Of a DNA stretch of 29,639 bases, positions 1 through 8,199 are shown in pieces. The notes beneath the pieces are model-generated. The model saw nothing but the letters and a program-made list of their open reading frames with translations. It did not search any database and was not told the origin of the DNA. The stretch's first letter is position 1, and each line of letters opens with the position of its first letter. The DNA is from Candidatus Atribacteria bacterium (lineage in GTDB: Bacteria > Atribacterota > JS1 > SB-45 > 34-128): positions 1 through 29,639 of the forward strand of contig DMCY01000020.1 in the NCBI GenBank assembly GCA_003451675.1, read 5' to 3'. The translations under genes and the position numbers were made by a program.

Positions 1-35
1 CTACTAAAATTTTACACTATCATAACGATTTTTTA

Positions 36-75
36 AAAAGAAAATCCCGCCCCCTTACTGAGAAAGCGAGATTTT
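36..75 (-). terminator. Rho-independent terminator after the methyltransferase gene
   Basis: On the minus strand the sequence AAAATCTCGC (75-66) pairs with GCGGGATTTT (50-41), with one U-G wobble, around a 15-nt loop. A CTTTTT run follows. It lies about 35 bases past the stop of the methyltransferase gene at 109-858 and is correctly placed to end that transcript. Confidence 0.7.
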
Positions 76-108
76 TCTTCCTAAATTATATTCCCGGTCT
101 CTGTGCTT

Positions 109-858
109 CTAAGGTTTTTGAACCAGCCACAATACACAATCGGAGGAAAACTTTTTTACTTCTTCTGATTCTTCACACAATTCAGAACGCAATATCCCCT
201 CAATTAACCTAAATTCCGTTTCTTCCAAACTTGAAATTACTTCTTCCCTGGTTGGAAAATGAAGAAAAATGTCTCTCTCTTCCATTTTTATAATCTTATC
301 CCCAAATTCGTGCAAACTTTTATCCTCTAAATGTGATGCCCACTTTCTCTTCTCCTCTTTCCAAAATGATTCATATTCTTTACTATCGCGTTCATGAGTT
401 GTAAATAAAAAATATCCTTTAGATATTAATATGCGCCTTATCTCTTTTAGCACTCTTATCCGATTTTCTCTTCCTGGTATCTGCATTATCCCATTAAAGG
501 AAAATAATACTGCGCTAAAAGTTTCATCATCATAATCCAAACAAGTCGCATCTCCCACCCTAAAGGTTATATCATAATCCAGCTCTTTACTGATTCTTCT
601 GGCTTGTACTATCATAGCTTCTGATAAATCCAAACCTTCTATCAAACGATAACCAAGCTTGTAGAATCCTATGGTCGTTCTTCCTGCACCGCAACCAATA
701 TCTGAAATTCGGCTTTCCGGATTAAAATATTTTTCAATCATTATCTTTTCAGATTCCCAGAGCCCAATTTCCTTAACTGCTCTTGTATAATCTGAAACTG
801 TCTTTTCTGTGGTAAATGATTTTCTAATAAACTCTGTATCAACTTTTCTTGTGTTCAT
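109..858 (-). CDS. Class I SAM-dependent methyltransferase
   Basis: A 249-residue protein with the Rossmann-fold SAM-binding motif I DIGCGAGR at residues 53-60. An acidic residue ends strand 2 (GLDLSEAM, about 75-82), and GDATCLDYDDETF (about 103-115) is the adenine-contact region. The layout fits the Methyltransf_11/25 families of small-molecule methyltransferases. The substrate cannot be read from sequence. The ATG at 858 is preceded by GAGGAT at good spacing. It follows the GNAT gene at 877 by under 20 bases, so the two are probably co-transcribed. A terminator closes the unit at 36-75. Family call is firm; substrate unknown. Confidence 0.85.
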   Translation of the reverse strand: MNTRKVDTEFIRKSFTTEKTVSDYTRAVKEIGLWESEKIMIEKYFNPESRISDIGCGAGRTTIGFYKLGYRLIEGLDLSEAMIVQARRISKELDYDITFRVGDATCLDYDDETFSAVLFSFNGIMQIPGRENRIRVLKEIRRILISKGYFLFTTHERDSKEYESFWKEEKRKWASHLEDKSLHEFGDKIIKMEERDIFLHFPTREEVISSLEETEFRLIEGILRSELCEESEEVKKFSSDCVLWLVQKP

Positions 859-876
859 CTCTTTATAATCCTCATT

Positions 877-1542
877 TTAAATAATTTCAATAAATTTTGC
901 TGTTTTTGTAAACCCGCCATTAGGTGACTTGCTATCTTGTTCTAAAACTTTAAACATTCTAAAGAACTCAAAAGTTTCTTTTTTAATTTTTATAGATGGT
1001 GTTCTCCATTTTATAATATAGCCAAGCCTCTCATAGAATTTAATCGCTCTTTTGTTATTTGTCTCTACATCTAAAACGATTTTGTTGGCGCCAGTTTTCT
1101 CTGACTCTCGTCTAATTTCTGAAAAAAGTTTTGTTCCTAATCCAAGAGCTCTAAACGCAGGATACACAGCGATATTACTGAGGTAGTATTCATTTTCTGA
1201 AACCTTCCCCACTATGCCCTGTGCTTTAAGCAAATAAAATATTCTTGTGAAAAAATTCCATTTCAAATATTTAACCAGCAGCAAACCAGTATGTAGTTCT
1301 TCACGCCTTTTTTGTTCCCAATTATATCCTAAAGCCATTCCCGCTATCTTATCATTTACTTCAATAAAATATGAATGTTCAAAACTAAAAAGATTACCTG
1401 GCTGCTGAAATATTTTTCTCATTACCTTTTCTGTATTAGAAGCAAAAATAGATGGGAAGAAAGTAGCCGCAGACAATAAAATAAGCTGAGAAAAATCTTG
1501 CGCATCTTCAGTTCTACCTTTTCTTATAATTATATTATCCAT
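877..1542 (-). CDS. GNAT-family N-acetyltransferase
   Basis: This is an acetyl-CoA-dependent GNAT protein. The coenzyme A loop is clear: AVYPAFRALGLGTKLF matches the V-x-P-x-x-R-x-x-G-x-G pattern, and the C-terminal half has NNKRAIKFYERLGY, the usual beta-6/alpha-4 segment. The frame is open up to a GTG at 1608, but that start has no ribosome site and adds about 22 residues outside the domain. I place the start at the ATG at 1542 (MDNIIIRKGRTEDA), which opens directly into the GNAT fold and has GGGAA upstream; the ATG at 1551 is also possible. It lies between the HD-GYP gene and a methyltransferase in the same orientation. The acceptor substrate (small molecule or protein N-terminus) is unknown. 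Confidence 0.8.
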   Translation of the reverse strand: MDNIIIRKGRTEDAQDFSQLILLSAATFFPSIFASNTEKVMRKIFQQPGNLFSFEHSYFIEVNDKIAGMALGYNWEQKRREELHTGLLLVKYLKWNFFTRIFYLLKAQGIVGKVSENEYYLSNIAVYPAFRALGLGTKLFSEIRRESEKTGANKIVLDVETNNKRAIKFYERLGYIIKWRTPSIKIKKETFEFFRMFKVLEQDSKSPNGGFTKTAKFIEII

Positions 1543-1617
1543 TGCTTTCATTCCCAATAATATAGTTAACATATCAGCATATATATTACATTGCGAAGAA
1601 CCGAGCACCTGTTACAT

Positions 1618-3480
1618 TTACTGTAAGAAATTAAATTTAGCACCTTTGTACTTAAATAATGCTTTACAAGCATCTACAACCATTGAATCATACAGAGTTC
1701 CTTTATTTTTAGTTAGCTCTTTTAAGGCTTCCTTTATACTATGACTGGGCCTATAAGCCCTATAAGAACTCATTGCCTCAATAACATCAGCTACACATAA
1801 TATTTTTGCTTCAATTAAAATTTCATCTCCTTTTAGTCCATTTGGATATCCGGAACCATTTACCTTCTCATGATGTTGTAGTACAATTTCAGCAACTGGC
1901 CAAGGAAAATCAATCTCTTTTAAAATATTATATCCAGTCATAGGATGTTCTGTCATTAAATCGTGACCTAATTCAGTTAAACCACTTGGTTTGCTTAAAA
2001 TCTCTATAGGCATACCTATTTTCCCGATATCATGAACCAATGATGCAACCTTTAACCCTTCAATTTTATCTTTAGGCAATTTCATCTCTTTTGCTACAGC
2101 TTTAGCAAGCTGAGAGACTCTTTTTTGATGACCAGCGGAATATGGATCTTTTTTTTCAATAACTTTGGCCATAGTATAAACAGTATCCTCCATAATTTGC
2201 TGTAATTTTTGGTAATTCTCTTGGAGCTCTCGTTCAACTTTACTTTTTGTAGTAACATCCTCTCCAGAGCTTAATACTCCCTGAAATTCACCCTTTTCAT
2301 CTTTTAATGCAGTGTTATACCAACTAATAATTTTTTCTTCTCCATTTATAGTTAAAATTGGACTTTCGAAATGTTCATAAGAAATAGTTTGATTAGATCT
2401 CAGCTTCGCTAAAATATCATTCATTTTGTTTTGTAGTCTTTCCGGAACAAAATTATCAATCCAATTTTTCCCCAAAATCTCCTCTTTTGTATATCCTAAA
2501 ACTTCACAACCTCTCTTATTGATTAGACTTACTTTACCATCTCTATCAATAATCTTTAATATAATACCTGCTACATCAATATATTTCTGTAATTTGCTTT
2601 TTTCTTTCTCTATCATTTCTTCTTCTAACTTGCGCTCAGTTATATTTCTTAAATGAATTTGAATTCCAACTATCTTTTCATCCTTAATTATGGAAGAACC
2701 GTTAACTTCGACTATCGCTTTCCCTCTATCTTTTCTAATTATTTCAAGATTTACCCCTTCAATTTCCTTGCCCTGAATTAAAGTATTACAAATTCCTTCT
2801 ACTTTTTTATTCATATTTTCCGGGAAAAGGATTTGAAAGTGCTTGCTAACTATTTCCTCAGGCTTATATCCCAGCACTCTCTCTATTGAAGGAGAAACGT
2901 AGCTACATATTCCTTTTTCATCAGCAACAATTATTATGTCAAAACTTCTTTCGGCAATACCTCTGAATTTTTCCTCTGATTCTTTTATATCTTTATCTCT
3001 TTCTTTTTGATCTGTAATATCGAAGAAAACACCAGTTACGCCTATAACCTTATCATTTGCATCTTTATAAGGTATTTTATCACTTCTAACCCATATCATA
3101 CCATTTGGGGTTTTAAAAGATTCTTCAATCCCATATTTTGGTGTTTCAGATTCAATTATTTTCACATTATCAGCATAAATTTTATCAGAAATCTTTTCAG
3201 AGTATAAATCGTATAGATATTTCCCTTTTATATCATCGGGGGATTTATTAAATAAATCAGCAAAACATTTATTAACTATAATAAATTTTCCTTCTCCATC
3301 TAACCAATATATCATAGCTGGAGCATTATTTAATAATATATCTTTTTCATAACCCTCTCTCTGTAATTTCGCTTCTGCCCATTTATGCATATCTTCACTT
3401 ACTTCTAATTTTGCAATTTTTTTCTTCATTTCATCCAATTCTTTTATAAGTTGTTCTTTGGCAATACTCTCATCTTCCAT
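1618..3480 (-). CDS. PAS-PAS-PAS-HD-GYP sensor, probable cyclic-di-GMP phosphodiesterase
   Basis: A 620-residue cytosolic signalling protein with no membrane segment. A short N-terminal coiled coil (about 5-45) is followed by three PAS domains (about 47-160, 172-285 and 297-415), each ending in a PAC-like segment (GVFFDITDQK, HLRNITERK, SSGEDVTTK). The HD-GYP domain covers about 430-615. It retains H451, the HD pair H483-D484 in VHDIGKIG, the double histidine H536-H537 and the GYP signature at 544-546 (NGSGYPNGLKG). HD-GYP proteins of this kind hydrolyse cyclic di-GMP, so activity is likely. The PAS ligand cannot be told; heme or flavin residues are not obvious. AGGAGGT lies seven bases before the ATG. 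No dedicated cyclic-di-GMP riboswitch is visible upstream. Confidence 0.92.
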   Translation of the reverse strand: MEDESIAKEQLIKELDEMKKKIAKLEVSEDMHKWAEAKLQREGYEKDILLNNAPAMIYWLDGEGKFIIVNKCFADLFNKSPDDIKGKYLYDLYSEKISDKIYADNVKIIESETPKYGIEESFKTPNGMIWVRSDKIPYKDANDKVIGVTGVFFDITDQKERDKDIKESEEKFRGIAERSFDIIIVADEKGICSYVSPSIERVLGYKPEEIVSKHFQILFPENMNKKVEGICNTLIQGKEIEGVNLEIIRKDRGKAIVEVNGSSIIKDEKIVGIQIHLRNITERKLEEEMIEKEKSKLQKYIDVAGIILKIIDRDGKVSLINKRGCEVLGYTKEEILGKNWIDNFVPERLQNKMNDILAKLRSNQTISYEHFESPILTINGEEKIISWYNTALKDEKGEFQGVLSSGEDVTTKSKVERELQENYQKLQQIMEDTVYTMAKVIEKKDPYSAGHQKRVSQLAKAVAKEMKLPKDKIEGLKVASLVHDIGKIGMPIEILSKPSGLTELGHDLMTEHPMTGYNILKEIDFPWPVAEIVLQHHEKVNGSGYPNGLKGDEILIEAKILCVADVIEAMSSYRAYRPSHSIKEALKELTKNKGTLYDSMVVDACKALFKYKGAKFNFLQ

Positions 3481-3781
3481 TCTATTACCTCCTATAAAAA
3501 ATATTTTTTAATTAGATAATAAAACTATAAGATCATCTTTTATTCAGTTTCTATTCTAAAACTATTTAGATTATTTTTTTACAATTTAACCTTATATTTG
3601 TACTATACGACAAATATCTTAAAAATCCTTCTTTTTCCAAAAAAAGTCCTTCAATATAATTTCTAAAGGGCTGGCAATTTTCTTAGCTCCGTTATTGTAA
3701 TTATTCTGTTGTTCTTATTAATTTGCAAAACTTAAGGGAGTCAGGTAGAAGGAGAGTTCCAAGCGCGCTCAATTTTTTTTA
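3481..3781. other. AT-rich intergenic gap
   Basis: About 300 bases between the radical SAM gene and the HD-GYP gene. Apart from the AGGAGGT ribosome site of the HD-GYP gene near 3487-3495, I see no open frame with a ribosome site, no convincing hairpin terminator and no clear promoter. The sequence is mostly A/T runs. Confidence 0.5.
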
Positions 3782-4603
3782 TCAAGCATCTTTCCTCTTA
3801 TGATGAAAATAGATTTTACAACTAATTTGATTTTTTTCACAGAATTCTTTTATTTTATTTTCTTCAATATTCCAATAATTACTATTTTTTGAGTAGATTT
3901 TTTTGTATATTTCAATAAGTTCTGGCCTATTCTTTCTTAGAAAATTATAAATTTCACCTTTGATAGAGGGATAAAGATTTAGGTTTTCAAACCAATATTC
4001 ATCCACAAAAGATTTGGTTTTGTTTATTATTTTTTCCCAATCCGTTATTTGTGGAAAGATCGGAGAGATAAAAAGAGCTGTGGGAATTTTCGCTTTATAC
4101 AGCTCTTTCAAAGCATTTATTTTTTGTTTTGCTGGAGATGATAGAAGCTCTATTTGTTTCCTTAATTTTTCATCTGTAATCGAAAAAGAAAGAGTTACCA
4201 TACAATTTTTAAATTGCTTAAACAAATCCATATCTCTAACTACCAAATTAGACTTAGTAATCAAATCTAAATGTGGTTGAAGCGGTATAAGTCTTTCAAT
4301 AATTTTTTTGGTGAGTTTATATTTCCCCTCAATTGGTTGGTAGGGATCGGTAACCGAACTAATTGTTATGAATTTCCCCCTGTATTTATTTGTATCTTTT
4401 GGAATCAAATCGGGGGCATTAATCTTTACATCAACAAAAGAACCCCATGTTTCGGTATGACCTGTAAATCTTTTCATAAATCTTGCATAACAATATTTAC
4501 AGCCATGCATACAGCCAACATAAGGGTTTATAACAAAATCTGCGTCCGGTAAATTTGATTTTACAATAATTGATTTTGTCTTAATTTCTTTAAATTTCAT
4601 CAT
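3782..4603 (-). CDS. Radical SAM protein, SPL (spore photoproduct lyase)-like family
   Basis: A 273-residue radical SAM enzyme. The 4Fe-4S ligands C31, C35 and C38 form the CX3CX2C motif in VGCMHGCKYCYARF, and NPYVGC before it is typical of the SplB-like/Rv2578c/PA0069 group. Later blocks (ITISSVTDPYQPIEGKYKLT, LDLITKSNLVVRD, SFSITDEKLRKQIE) also match that group. These proteins generate a 5'-deoxyadenosyl radical. True spore photoproduct lyase is longer and carries a further conserved cysteine, so I do not call DNA repair here. Related proteins occur as mobile two-gene radical SAM pairs, but no partner gene is present beside it. Start is ATG at 4603 or the adjacent ATG at 4600; the ribosome site is weak. 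Confidence 0.85.
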   Translation of the reverse strand: MMKFKEIKTKSIIVKSNLPDADFVINPYVGCMHGCKYCYARFMKRFTGHTETWGSFVDVKINAPDLIPKDTNKYRGKFITISSVTDPYQPIEGKYKLTKKIIERLIPLQPHLDLITKSNLVVRDMDLFKQFKNCMVTLSFSITDEKLRKQIELLSSPAKQKINALKELYKAKIPTALFISPIFPQITDWEKIINKTKSFVDEYWFENLNLYPSIKGEIYNFLRKNRPELIEIYKKIYSKNSNYWNIEENKIKEFCEKNQISCKIYFHHKRKDA

Positions 4604-4660
4604 GCCTATACCATTTCAGATTTATCATATAAAGCTTCTTAAAAGCACGCACAAAATAGC

Positions 4661-4690
4661 GTCTAGGGTCAGATACTGTCTTGACCCCAC
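4661..4690. repeat. GGGTCAG-type short inverted repeat, REP-like remnant
   Basis: AGGGTCA and TGACCC face each other across a loop of about 10 bases within 4661-4690. The leading GTCTAGGGTCAG closely matches GTCTGGGGTCAG at 13339-13350. This phrase is common beside REP-associated Y1 (IS200-like) transposases in many bacteria, but no such transposase is in the window. Confidence 0.4.
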
Positions 4691-4723
4691 TATCTTACCT
4701 TGGCTGTTATATGAAGTTGCGGT

Positions 4724-5404
4724 TTAGGACGGAATCACACCAATAACAATCTCCCCTGGTAATCCAAATAATTTCACTTTCTCTTTATACTCTATCTCGA
4801 ACCCAGCGTTCTTTATTGATTGTTCAATATAGATTGGCCTGCAGTCCGCATATTTTGGAAATTTTTTGTGAGTCCACTCATACACCCTCAATAATATCGA
4901 ATCCCCATCTTCTTTTGACATACTAATAACTCCAAACCTGCCATTTGGTTTTAAGACCCTCTCGATTTCATCAAGAACTTTCAAAATTTCGGGCGTATCA
5001 AAAAGTTCAAGAGTGAAACTCATGAAAACGGCATCAAATTCATTATCCTCGTAAGACATTTTTAATGCGTCTCCGCAGTATAGTTTGACTCTATCCAAAA
5101 GTTCAGCTTCTTCAAGTCTCCGCTTGCTAACTTCCAGCATCCCAGAGGAAATGTCGATGCCGTAAACCCTACCATCCTCACCCACTGACTCAGCCATTCG
5201 CTTCAAGCAATGTCCAGTTCCAAAACCGATCTCCAAAACAGTTTCACCCCTTTTAATGTCTAACCGCTCTAACGCCATGCTTCTATACTTTTTCTCGAAG
5301 ACTCCGGCAAAATAATCATAAAATCGGCTAATTTTGTCGTAACTCTCTTTTGCCTGAGCCTTGGTTCTATATACTCGTAATACTTTATGATTTTTTGAGT
5401 TCAT
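4724..5404 (-). CDS. Class I SAM-dependent methyltransferase (UbiE/Methyltransf_11-like)
   Basis: A 226-residue protein with a well-kept SAM-binding core: VLEIGFGTG (residues 57-64) is motif I, YGIDISSGMLEVSKRR carries the acidic ribose contact, YCGDALKMSYEDNEFD is the adenine region, and VLKPNGRFGVISMSK is motif III. This pattern is closest to UbiE/COQ5-type enzymes. It is not beside menaquinone or ubiquinone genes, so that role is not supported. The ATG at 5404 has GGTGAT upstream. It lies within the accessory cluster, with a GNAT gene upstream. Confidence 0.85.
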   Translation of the reverse strand: MNSKNHKVLRVYRTKAQAKESYDKISRFYDYFAGVFEKKYRSMALERLDIKRGETVLEIGFGTGHCLKRMAESVGEDGRVYGIDISSGMLEVSKRRLEEAELLDRVKLYCGDALKMSYEDNEFDAVFMSFTLELFDTPEILKVLDEIERVLKPNGRFGVISMSKEDGDSILLRVYEWTHKKFPKYADCRPIYIEQSIKNAGFEIEYKEKVKLFGLPGEIVIGVIPS

Positions 5405-5489
5405 TTCATCACCATTTATTCATTAGTTAATTTTGGTGCACCGACCGCATTATGAGTTATTGTCTATATCAAAATTTGTAAATATTATG

Positions 5490-5960
5490 TCATCGTTTAT
5501 ATTCCATCTTTATAAATTCATCGCTGCCTATTAAAGTATCCTTTTGGTAAACATCGGTTATTTCAAATCCAGCCTTTTCATAACATTTAATTGCTCGTTT
5601 ATTGAAAGAACGGACTTCTAAAGCAATTCTTTTATTACCATACCTCTTTTTGCACTCACTTTTTAGCAGTTCCATAAGAATATTACTTAAACCTTGCCCA
5701 CATAATGAAGGCTTTAATCCCAATCCAACTAAAACAAAATTCTTATTTTCTATAAATCTAATATATCCACATAAATTATTACTCTCATCTATAACAGCAG
5801 TAAATTCTTTCTTTCTTTTTTCCTCTATTGTTATCCCCCATCTTTGTTGGTTTAGAGTATCCCAATCCGGATAATTATAAATAGAATAAATTTCTTCGTA
5901 TTTCCAACAACATATTTGTTTTGCATGATCTTCAGTTAAAATTTCTAATTTTAAATTCAT
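5490..5960 (-). CDS. GNAT-family N-acetyltransferase
   Basis: A 156-residue single-domain GNAT. The acetyl-CoA loop is VGLGLKPSLCGQGLSNILM, in which Q-x-G-L replaces the usual G-x-G-x but keeps the P-loop-like turn. EVRSFNKRAIKCYEKAGFEI is the conserved C-terminal segment. The first 60 residues resemble the RimJ/RimL-type N-terminus. The ATG at 5960 has AAGTGA upstream. Only about 35 bases separate it from the nucleosidase-like gene at 5997, so the two probably share a transcript. Acceptor substrate unknown. Confidence 0.8.
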   Translation of the reverse strand: MNLKLEILTEDHAKQICCWKYEEIYSIYNYPDWDTLNQQRWGITIEEKRKKEFTAVIDESNNLCGYIRFIENKNFVLVGLGLKPSLCGQGLSNILMELLKSECKKRYGNKRIALEVRSFNKRAIKCYEKAGFEITDVYQKDTLIGSDEFIKMEYKR

Positions 5961-5996
5961 TATCTATCACTTGCTTTCTTTACAATATAAATAAAA

Positions 5997-6710
5997 TCAA
6001 ATCTTATTAACCCAACCTTCGAAAATGAATTTATTTAATGCCGTAAACATAATTTCAAGTGTCTTTTCCCAATTTGCGTTTAAATTATCCTTCATCTCTT
6101 CATTAGCATTATCTGTTATCACCCGGAAAGAAAAACTTTTTATCCCATTTAGTTGTGCTGTCTTTAATACTGCTGATGTTTCCCAATTGCATGCTATTGC
6201 ATCTAATTTATTGTATAACTCTTGACGAAGTTCTTTATTATCTATATTCTTTTCCCCACTTGCAATATTGCCTATTATGATATTTTCATTTTCCTTCCTA
6301 GCAAAATTTTTAATAATTTCTTTAGAAAAGTCCTCATTAAGTACTGTACTTGTCTTTAAATCCTCTGTTATATTTTTAAAATCTTTATTAGAACAAACAT
6401 CATATTCATATGAATACTCACCACAGACGATATCATAAAGATTTACGTCACCAGATAATGAACCAGAAGCACCCACATCAAATATAAAGTCAGGTTTAAG
6501 CTTATCAATAATCAATTGAGTTGCTGAAGCACATTGTATTTTCCCCGGACCAGCTTGAATAGCAACAACTTTTACGCTATTTTTCAATCTTGAAGAGATT
6601 AATCTTCCGGCTAATCCAGTTTCATTACGTAACTTTAATATCTCCTTGCAACTTTGATATTCAATATTGCAAGGACATATAATACCAACTTTAACTAACG
6701 AATTAATCAT
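5997..6710 (-). CDS. MTA/SAH nucleosidase-like protein (PNP_UDP_1 superfamily)
   Basis: A 237-residue protein with the phosphorylase/nucleosidase fold. VGIICPCNIEYQ matches the opening strand of 5'-methylthioadenosine/S-adenosylhomocysteine nucleosidases, IQAGPGKIQCASATQLII the ribose-side helix, and FDVGASGSL the VNxGxAGxL motif. NWETSAVL stands where the family has DMExAAxA: the catalytic glutamate is kept but the preceding D-M are N-W. FRVITDNAN takes the place of (I/L)RxISDxA with the catalytic aspartate present. A purine nucleosidase or phosphorylase role is likely, with unusual base or ribose contacts. GAGGTGA lies 11 bases before the ATG. It may act on SAM by-products of nearby methyltransferases, but that is inference. 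Confidence 0.75.
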   Translation of the reverse strand: MINSLVKVGIICPCNIEYQSCKEILKLRNETGLAGRLISSRLKNSVKVVAIQAGPGKIQCASATQLIIDKLKPDFIFDVGASGSLSGDVNLYDIVCGEYSYEYDVCSNKDFKNITEDLKTSTVLNEDFSKEIIKNFARKENENIIIGNIASGEKNIDNKELRQELYNKLDAIACNWETSAVLKTAQLNGIKSFSFRVITDNANEEMKDNLNANWEKTLEIMFTALNKFIFEGWVNKI

Positions 6711-6766
6711 AATATTTTAATTCACCTCAGATTTACTCTTTAATAATATGAGCTATGTTCTTATAA

Positions 6767-7216
6767 TCACAAATCAATTTCGAAAAGTACGCCACGCTCC
6801 GTAAACCCACATTGTCTGTAGAATTCTCTCGCTTTTATATTTGTCTTCTCAGTGCTAACCTCAACTTCACAGCATCCGAGTTGACGGCTCATTTCAATAG
6901 CACTTGATAGCAACTGCCTACCAACGCCTTTACCACGATAACTTTTAGCGACAATAAGCTCGTCAATTAATCCAGAGAGACCACGATGCAAAATTGTCTT
7001 ACGTGTTGCAAGATTGACAAACCCGACTATAACTCCTTCTATCTCTGCCACCAGAATATGAGAGTTAACTTCACTTAAAAGATTTCGACAGTTCTCAGCA
7101 ATCAATTTAATGTCAATACCTTCAGTATTTCCCATAGCTTCGATGAGTTCAAGCATCAACTTCTTAATTGCTAACAGGTCGGATGCCTTTGCTTCTCTGA
7201 TGATAATATCAGTCAT
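6767..7216 (-). CDS. GNAT-family N-acetyltransferase
   Basis: A compact 149-residue GNAT. LIDELIVAKSYRGKGVGRQLL is a textbook acetyl-CoA site (V-x-x-x-x-R-G-x-G-V-G), followed by GCCEVEVSTEKTNIKAREFYRQCGF. The pattern resembles AAC(6')-type and RimI-type acetyltransferases, but the length alone does not separate antibiotic from housekeeping substrates. AGGAGG (7223-7228) lies six bases before the ATG, one of the best ribosome sites in the accessory part. A truncated methyltransferase piece lies immediately upstream. Confidence 0.85.
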   Translation of the reverse strand: MTDIIIREAKASDLLAIKKLMLELIEAMGNTEGIDIKLIAENCRNLLSEVNSHILVAEIEGVIVGFVNLATRKTILHRGLSGLIDELIVAKSYRGKGVGRQLLSSAIEMSRQLGCCEVEVSTEKTNIKAREFYRQCGFTERGVLFEIDL

Positions 7217-7229
7217 ATTAAACCTCCTA

Positions 7230-7373
7230 GGGAGTAATTTCGCCTAATGTCTTCGGTATTTGTGAGGTACGAGTGTAAACGGGTATTGTGATTTCAAATT
7301 CGAGTGGATGTCTGTCCATTCTTGTCCATTCAGCATCAACACCATTATTGTAATATTTTCGTATTATAGTCAT
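7230..7373 (-). pseudogene. Truncated N-terminus of a SAM methyltransferase (about 48 codons)
   Basis: A strong GGAGGT (near 7382-7387) precedes an ATG at about 7373 and opens a 48-residue frame beginning MTIIRKYYNNGVDAEWTRMD and continuing RHPLEFEIT. That beginning closely resembles the N-terminal helix of Methyltransf_11-type enzymes (x-YYN..A..EW.R...H..EF..T), where the SAM-binding domain would follow. Instead it runs into IPVYTRTSQIPKTLGEITP and a TAG. The tail looks like translated spacer sequence, including a GCCTAAT core at 7242-7248. I read it as a 5' gene fragment joined to a recombination-site remnant. It is probably still translated but has no SAM site. Confidence 0.5.
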
Positions 7374-7398
7374 TACTTTTACCTCCGTGGTAAATTAC

Positions 7399-7478
7399 GT
7401 ATAATGTTTTACGGAAAAAATAAGTTGCCAAGGGTATTTTTGAAAAATCTTTGATTTCACTTTTATCCATTGTTAGGC
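7399..7478 (-). repeat. attC-like site candidate A
   Basis: On the plus strand, GTATAAT at 7399-7405 and GTTAGGC at 7472-7478 bound about 80 bases. GTTAGGC fits the GTTRRRY core of integron attC sites; the other end is one base off RYYYAAC. On the minus strand GCCTAAC overlaps the last codons of the nucleotidyltransferase gene (LPNNG, stop at 7463), as cassette genes often do. Inner-site pairing is not convincing by eye. Confidence 0.3.
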
Positions 7479-7969
7479 AATGTGCTGCCCGAAGATCCAT
7501 GTTTACCGTGTAACCAATTCCTCAACATTTCTGCCTTTTCTATCCTACCCAACTTCAGATATGCCTGATACTCATACTCCAGAGAGAGTACAGGCACTTT
7601 CATTTCCTCAACCTCTACAACCCGCTTATGGTACTCTAAATCTACGGGGTTCTCCCAGCTTCCGTCTTTAAGCCGCTTCTGAATGTCTCCCATAATCTCT
7701 ACTTTGATTCCGTCGATTATCAATTCACCAAAGTATGAGCGAATCCTCTCTGTAGAAGAGAATGTGACTCTTTTGGTTACAAACTCGGAAAGGTGACGCT
7801 CGATCTCATAGACTCCCCTCTTATCAATTTGAATGTCAAGGTCATTGGGCTCTACAGGTACACCTTGAAGTGCAAAACCAAGGCTACCAGTGACCGCCCA
7901 GTTCACACTGGTCTTATTCAGCCGCATATTTATCTTACGAAGAACCTTAAGATAATCTGGGTTAAGCAT
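7463..7969 (-). CDS. Minimal nucleotidyltransferase-fold protein
   Basis: A 168-residue protein with the pol-beta-type nucleotidyltransferase signature: TGSLGFALQGVPVEPNDLDI gives G28-S29 and the metal-binding D43-x-D45, and the third acidic position is probably E91 in IKVEIMGD. The fold is shared by aminoglycoside adenylyltransferases and by AbiEii/MenT-like toxins. It overlaps the upstream 75-codon frame by eight bases (that frame stops at 7962, this ATG is at 7969), and GGAGGAG lies inside the upstream gene's end, so the two are translationally coupled. That is the usual layout of an antitoxin-toxin pair. A small-molecule or tRNA NMP-transferase is equally possible. Confidence 0.75.
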   Translation of the reverse strand: MLNPDYLKVLRKINMRLNKTSVNWAVTGSLGFALQGVPVEPNDLDIQIDKRGVYEIERHLSEFVTKRVTFSSTERIRSYFGELIIDGIKVEIMGDIQKRLKDGSWENPVDLEYHKRVVEVEEMKVPVLSLEYEYQAYLKLGRIEKAEMLRNWLHGKHGSSGSTLPNNG

Positions 7970-8189
7970 CGTCTCCTCCGTAATTTTCTTTCTTTAAAAA
8001 TAAAATTAATTCTTCTTTATTTAATCTTGATAATTTCAATAATTCATCAAACGGATCACCTTTCAAATTAAAATACTTTGCAAATGCAGGTTCTGTCTTT
8101 AACCCTAATTTCTTCAGTTTTATGATTTGCTTTCTTGCACTCTCTCCACTGATTTCACAGATAATGTCAGAGTGTGTGAATTCCTGCAA
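7962..8189 (-). CDS. Small protein coupled to a nucleotidyltransferase, possible antitoxin
   Basis: A 75-codon frame opening at a TTG at 8189 and reading LQEFTHSDIICEISGESARK. It continues with a lysine-rich segment and ends KKENYGGDDA. The start is uncertain: no ribosome site precedes the TTG, and the sequence before it is the spacer holding the GTTAGGC core, so the true N-terminus may have been lost. The first part could form a helix-turn-helix (SDIICEISGESARKQIIKLKKLG), but I do not recognise the family. The eight-base overlap with the nucleotidyltransferase argues for a joint function. Confidence 0.5.
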   Translation of the reverse strand: MQEFTHSDIICEISGESARKQIIKLKKLGLKTEPAFAKYFNLKGDPFDELLKLSRLNKEELILFLKKENYGGDDA

Positions 8190-8199
8190 AGCAAGATTT

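Noticed and set aside
3481..3781. Cyclic-di-GMP riboswitch ahead of the HD-GYP gene
   Set aside because: I searched for the GEMM-I core and tetraloop-receptor pattern by eye and did not find them in the spacer.
3782..4603. Mobile radical SAM two-gene pair
   Set aside because: Only one radical SAM gene is present; neighbours on both sides are not radical SAM proteins.
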